Assembly: GCA_014155875.1 (NCBI GenBank)
Contig: JACEFZ010021782.1
Location: 401,937-465,936 of the forward strand
Origin: Cepaea nemoralis
Lineage: Eukaryota > Mollusca > Gastropoda > Stylommatophora > Helicidae
DNA length: 64,000 bases
Direction of reading: 5' to 3'
The notes under the pieces are model-generated. The model did not search any database and had not been told where the DNA came from. It saw nothing but the letters and a program-made list of their open reading frames with translations. A program made the position numbers and the translations under genes. Below, in pieces: positions 59,359 through 64,000 of the stretch. Within the stretch, counting starts at the first letter, position 1; every line of letters begins with the position of its first letter.

Positions 59359-60209
59359 GACTAAAGAATAATATAATTAAAGCTAGAGAAAGACAGAAAA
59401 AGTACAAAAACGTGAATACAAAATTACAGGAGTTTAAAGTAGGTGATAGAGTTTATTATAAGAAGCATAGAAGGAACTCTAAGTTTGATGCTCGTTGGGT
59501 TCCAGGTTATTACGTTTTGGAAAAGCTAGGAAAAGTATCGTATAGTATCAAGAACCAGGTCACGGGACATGTGGCAAGGGCACACGTGGAACACTTAAGA
59601 AGAGATGAGGATGAGAGGGGAAATAATAATTATAATAATAATTATTATTCAGACACTGGATATTTAGATGAACAAGTCGTCAGAGGAGCTACAATAACCC
59701 CAGGTTTTAGAAAAGATCCAGCACAAAATCAGTTAATAACAACTCCAGTTTACGATGATACTCAAGAACAGACAATACCGAAAACGGTAGAAGAAGAAAA
59801 TGTGAATGAGAGTCATTATGATAGTATAGAATCTATGGAAGAGGAAACAGGTGCTCCATTTAAGAATACTAGACAAGCAACGAAAAGAAGAATGGATAAA
59901 CAAAGAGAAAGAGAAGTAAAAAGACAGAGAAGAATTAGAGATTATTCAACAAGCGGTGAAGATATGCCTCTACTAGAAAGGTCTTTAAGAAATAATGATA
60001 GACAAATTAGATGGGATATTGAAAGGAAGAGATTAGCGGCTGCTAGCGAGAGACATACAGGTGAAGAAGAGGAAATGGATGAAAAGTCAGAATCAAATAG
60101 TAGTATGGAAGAAACTAATAAGTTATACGAAGAAGAAGATATTGATGTGGAGATAGCACTTATTCAAAGAAACTTGGAGTTATTGAAGAAGTGGAAACGT
60201 AAGAAGTAA
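59340..60209 (+). CDS. pol: LTR element integrase C-terminal domain plus charged tail
   Basis: 289 codons in a different frame from the preceding ORF. The first about 90 residues are the integrase C-terminal domain (FKVGDRVYYKKHRRNSKFDA, WVPGYYVLEKLGKVSYSIK, HVEHLRRDE). The remaining about 195 residues are an Asn-rich stretch, then a highly charged Lys/Arg then Glu-rich segment (REREVKRQRR, EEEEMDEKSES) ending KKWKRKK. The tail is unlike the common Gypsy chromodomain and its role is unknown. Confidence 0.85.
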   Translation: MHKAHVRLKNNIIKARERQKKYKNVNTKLQEFKVGDRVYYKKHRRNSKFDARWVPGYYVLEKLGKVSYSIKNQVTGHVARAHVEHLRRDEDERGNNNYNNNYYSDTGYLDEQVVRGATITPGFRKDPAQNQLITTPVYDDTQEQTIPKTVEEENVNESHYDSIESMEEETGAPFKNTRQATKRRMDKQREREVKRQRRIRDYSTSGEDMPLLERSLRNNDRQIRWDIERKRLAAASERHTGEEEEMDEKSESNSSMEETNKLYEEEDIDVEIALIQRNLELLKKWKRKK

Positions 60210-62269
60210 ATGATTAGAAAATACTGCAGATAGCAAGATATAAGTTTTATGATGTAAAAAGGAAAGAGATACTTGATGAAGTATATGAGACGGTGGAAAT
60301 GGAAAAGGCTTCTATGGATACTTTTCATAAATTGTCTTGAGGAGTAGTTAAGCATTAAGATAACTAAAATAGATGTAGGTTCGAGTGAGGCATATATTTT
60401 TTTCTCTCTGTGATGGAATCGCTGGTTGATTTTATGTTTCAACTTCTTGAGTTTTCGTAGATAGATAAGTTAGTTAATGGTACAGCAGGTAGATGTACTC
60501 TATAGTAAATAGACAAGTTTTTATTGGTGCTAGAAATACCGTGGTTAATGGTAATGATTAAGTAGTTGTAGTAATATGTGGAACAAATCCAGGGGAAACA
60601 ATTGGTGTGTTGAACCACAGGTTCTGTTGGTAGATAGTACGCTCATTGTTAGCTAAAGACTTTTATGGAAAGAACAGATATTGTTTTAAGTTAGAAATTG
60701 GTCTGTAGGTAACAGATATACATACTTGGCAGTGAGTTGTTTGGTTTTCTCGGTTATAAAAATAATGGAATGACTTGTGTGAATAGATATGTGTTACATT
60801 GGTTCGTATAAGAGGCCAATGTTGCTGGGTCACTTTACGTAGTTAATTCTAAGTGAATTATATTTTTTTTGAAAACCTTCTCTTTAGCGAGAAGACAGTT
60901 GTTTTATTGAATCTGAGTTTTTAATGCCTCATATATAATATGTTTTTTTGCTTGGTTTGGTCCTGTAAAATGATTGTTATTATTTGATTGTAGAATAGGA
61001 TTGTGGTGTTCTTAGACTTTTGCGTACAAACTATTGGTCCGTAAAAGAGACCAGTAGTGATAGGTAATAATAGAATATTTTCTTATGATTTGATAAGATG
61101 CATGTTATATTATTTTAAAATGTGTTTTTCTTTGAATGAGTTGATATCTTTAGTTAATATGAGGGGAAACATAAATTTGTGTAAAAAACTATTTGGGGGG
61201 TATGATGTCCTGTTTTGATTTTATTTCGCTTAACTCATAATTTAAATAAGTTGTTTTGTGTATTAGGTTACCTTGTTAGTAAATATATTACAAATTTAAT
61301 TAAGTAAGTTTAATTTTCAAATAGTTATGTTGTTGGCTAGAATAATACATGGGGCTTTATTTAAGACCCTTCGTTCAGAAAAGAGTTAATAAAACTACTA
61401 AGGGCTAATAGAGAGACACATTCTCTTTGTGGCTGTGATAATCGGCAGGAAGAGGTTCTTATGGATATGAAGTAAAATAGGAGCTGCATTATATGAAGAT
61501 ATAAGGTTGGGTATATGACTGTGAATGGCAGCATATAAGCTGGGGTATATATATAGGTGGACAAGGAAGCAGGTCATGGGATGTGAGGGGGCAAGATATA
61601 GGAGCTGTGAAAAATCAGCGTTAATTAAATTAAAAATGTTCATGGAATATGAACATTGGCTCGTGGTCAAAGATGAGATAACGGAAATATAAATTGTGGA
61701 TGGCAATAAAAATGTTGAATATATAAATGTTGAGAAAACTTATATCAACTTGATTTATAGGGAACAAAGATGTATTTCATAAGATGTATTTTTAAAAAAA
61801 ATTTTTTTTACAAAAATTTTTTTGTTGGCAAGAGAGGTAAATGTGATTGTGTTGACTATTCATCCCTTTATGTAAATGTGATTGTGTTGACTATTCATCC
61901 CTTTATGCTTTTCACTGGGTGCGCACCCCTTCTTTACTTTTTCTAACTACATTGTTGTCTGTTTATCCGGTGTTGTGAAAGAGTGAGGAATTTCATAATG
62001 TCAAGTGTACGATAGCGATTATACGAGCTGTTCTTATGATATATATATTTTTTAACAGGAACTTTGAAGAGCCAAGAAAGAACAAGAAATGTATAGTGGT
62101 TTACTATATGGCAGGGGAAAGAGTTACGAATAGATTGTTTTACTTAAAATAAAGTTGGTTTGGGGAAGATTAGAGGAGTTGTGGGAGGTAAGGAAAGAGA
62201 GAGAATAGAGTAGGGGGATTGGGAGTAAAGACTTTTTAAGGGAAAAAGTCTTTCGAAAACATAGGAAGG
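60210..62269 (+). other. 3' non-coding region of the LTR element
   Basis: About 2 kb without a recognisable ORF in either direction; no envelope. AT-rich and T-rich runs. Contains a perfect 35-base tandem duplication at about 61841-61910 (GTGATTGTGTTGACTATTCA core). Confidence 0.7.
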
Positions 62270-62513
62270 TGTAGCAGTATGTGTATATGGGGTGGGCAAA
62301 ACTACAGCACGCTTGAGCATCAGGATGGAATGGGAAGAAAGATGCTCAAGTCGTGACGTAGTTTGTTGTTAGGAACCAGTCAACATCTGGGCCTGGAAGA
62401 GAGAAGACGCCATGTTGTATGAAGGTTGTAGAAGTTGTCATCAAGATGAAATAAATCTCTATTTATACTCAATCAAAGAACTCGTTAGTCCTATTTATCT
62501 GTGCGCTGTTACA
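62270..62513 (+). repeat. 3' LTR
   Basis: 244 bases, AATAAA at 62450-62455. Preceded by a purine-rich ATAGGAAGG that could be the polypurine tract. Followed by CATT and the array. Confidence 0.96.
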
Positions 62514-63494
62514 CATTCTCCCATCTTTAAATATGAAATAACCAAGGTTAGTATCTCTATCCATTCTCCCATCTTTAAATATGAAATAACCAAGGTTATT
62601 ATCTCTATCCATTCTCCCATCTTTAAATATTAAATAACCAAGATTAGTATCTCTATCCATTCTCCCATCTTTAAATATGAAATAACCAAGGTTATTATCT
62701 CTATCCATTCTCCCATCTTTAAATATGAAATAACCAAGGTTAGTATCTCTATCCGTTCTCCCATCTTTAAATATGAAATAACCAAGGTTTGTCTATCCGT
62801 TCTCCCATCTTTAAATATGAAATAACCAAGGTTAGTATCTCTATCCGTTCTCCCATCTTTAAATATGAAATAACCAAGGTTAGTCTATCCGTTCTCCCAT
62901 CTTTAAATATGAAATAACCAAGGTTAGTATCTCTATCTGTTCTTTCATCTTTAAATATGAAATAACCAAGGTTAGTATCTCTATCCGTTCTCCCATCTTT
63001 AAATATGAAATAACCAAGGTTAGTATCTCTATCCGTTCTCCCATCTTTAAATATGAAATAACCAAGGTTAGTATCTCTGTCCGTTCTCCCATCTTTAAAT
63101 ATGAAATAACCAAGGTTAGTCTATCCGTTCTCCCATCTTTAAATATGAAATAATCAAGGTTAGTCTATCCGTTCTCCCATTTTTAAATATGAAATAACCA
63201 AGGTTAGTCTATCCGTTCTCCCATCTTTAAATATGAAATAACCAAGGTTAGTATCTCTATCTGTTCTTTCATCTTTAAATATGAAATAACCAAGGTTAGT
63301 ATCTCTATCCGTTCTCCCATCTTTAAATATGAAATAACCAAGGTTAGTATCTCTATCCATTCTCCCATCTTTAAATATGAAATAACCAAGGTTAGTATCT
63401 CTATCCTTTCTCCCATCATCAAATATGAAATAACCAAGGTTAGTATCTCTGTCCGTTCTCCCATCTTTAAATATGAAATAACCAAGGTTAGTAT
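62514..63494. repeat. 48-base minisatellite, right part
   Basis: About 21 copies of the same unit (48-base form and a 44-base form lacking four bases after GGTTAG), starting with the duplicated CATT. Confidence 0.95.
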
Positions 63495-63655
63495 ACTAGC
63501 CAAGTGGCTAGAACGCTGGGCTCCCATTTGGCAGACCCGGGTTCGAATCCTCGCTAAGGTAATTGATTTTTACCTGTCGAGGGCAAAAAGAAAACCCTAA
63601 CTGGCACAGTTCATTGCGACTGTACTAGCCAGGTGGTCTTAATTCCTCAGGCTCA
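63491..63655 (+). mobile_element. tRNA-derived SINE family S5, best copy
   Basis: Head TAGCCAAGTGGCTAGAACGC (box A) and GGGTTCGAATCCTCGC (box B), then the S5 body ending CTTAATTCCTCAGGCTCAAG. Begins exactly where the 48-base array ends. Confidence 0.87.
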
Positions 63656-64000
63656 AGGTCCCCCTCCCATTTCCCCCATCCCCAGCACAGCAAGATAGTA
63701 TAGGTAGTAATGATAGCTTTTTATAAAAGTATAATAATTAAACAAAACCACAGTTTGATTCTTCTTTCATCCGGAAAAGGAAGTGGGTTTAGTTCTCTCT
63801 GGCAGCTCAGTTGCTTTATTCATGCCACACAACTGGAACATCAGACTTCAGTGCAGCATTTTTTAAAACTGCGTTGACCTTACCTAATCCATCTCCATTA
63901 AGATACTATCTGTTTCCATGACCAAAAACTTTTGGGAAAAGGGTTTTTTGTGGGATTCCCCAGCTTTGCTTTTTTTGGATTCAAATTTAAACTTGCCGGG
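63656..64000. other. No feature seen
   Basis: Sequence after the S5 SINE to the window edge. Nothing recognised. Confidence 0.45.

Larger units (their letters stand above)
53586..62513 (+). mobile_element. Ty3/Gypsy-type LTR retrotransposon, complete but frameshifted
   Basis: 8928 bases. Two 244-base LTRs, each TGTAGCAG...TGTTACA, with CATT duplicated on each side (53582-53585, 62514-62517). Gene order gag, protease, RT, RNase H, integrase on +, the Ty3/Gypsy order (known). Coding frames change several times, so this copy is probably not autonomous. No envelope-like ORF was seen. It sits inside a 48-base tandem array. Confidence 0.96.

Noticed and set aside
63491..63560. Functional tRNA gene
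   Set aside because: Has good A and B boxes but continues into a SINE body shared with 26450-26590.

Overview
The window is animal nuclear DNA. It is intron-rich, moderately AT-rich, and crowded with tRNA-derived SINEs, LINE fragments, one complete LTR retrotransposon and at least nineteen minisatellites. The style (Rabphilin gene with long repeat-filled introns, several SINE families with GAA or ATG tails, RTE-like LINE debris) suggests a mollusc, probably a cephalopod. That is inference from repeat style and protein similarity, not a species match.

Region 1-28867 is the 3' part of a rabphilin-3A-like gene on the + strand. Nine exons can be placed by splice sites and matching codon phases: 3606-3749, 5757-5836, 8485-8559, 17006-17115, 18525-18648, 20420-20574, 22528-22609, 26338-26434 and 28734-28867. 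They encode part of the linker plus complete C2A and C2B domains (333 codons including the stop). The 5' exons, with the Rab-binding zinc finger, lie upstream of the window. Introns hold SINEs, LINE fragments and arrays with units of 15, 18, 27, 44 and 62 bases.

Region 28868-53400 is downstream and looks intergenic. It contains a possible 3'UTR, a U2-snRNA-headed retro-chimera, decayed LINE and SINE copies, a LINE reverse-transcriptase remnant (36820-37664), tandem arrays and long TTC, poly-C and poly-G tracts. I recognise no host gene here.

Region 53586-62513 is a Ty3/Gypsy-type LTR retrotransposon, 8928 bases long, with two 244-base LTRs that differ at 5 positions and a 4-base target duplication. 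It has gag with a zinc knuckle, protease, reverse transcriptase, RNase H and integrase, broken by several frameshifts. It sits inside a 48-base minisatellite, which continues from 62514 to about 63494. A SINE follows.

The recurring pattern is retroelements inside tandem arrays. An RNase-H LINE splits an 18-base array, an RTE-like LINE splits a 44-base array, another LINE splits a 90-base repeat, a SINE splits a 16-base array, and the LTR element splits a 48-base array. Conversely, some arrays appear to have been born from transposon pieces. The most provocative gene-level feature is the HLHM(S/P) minisatellite that starts a few bases after a C2B exon and is open in the same reading frame.
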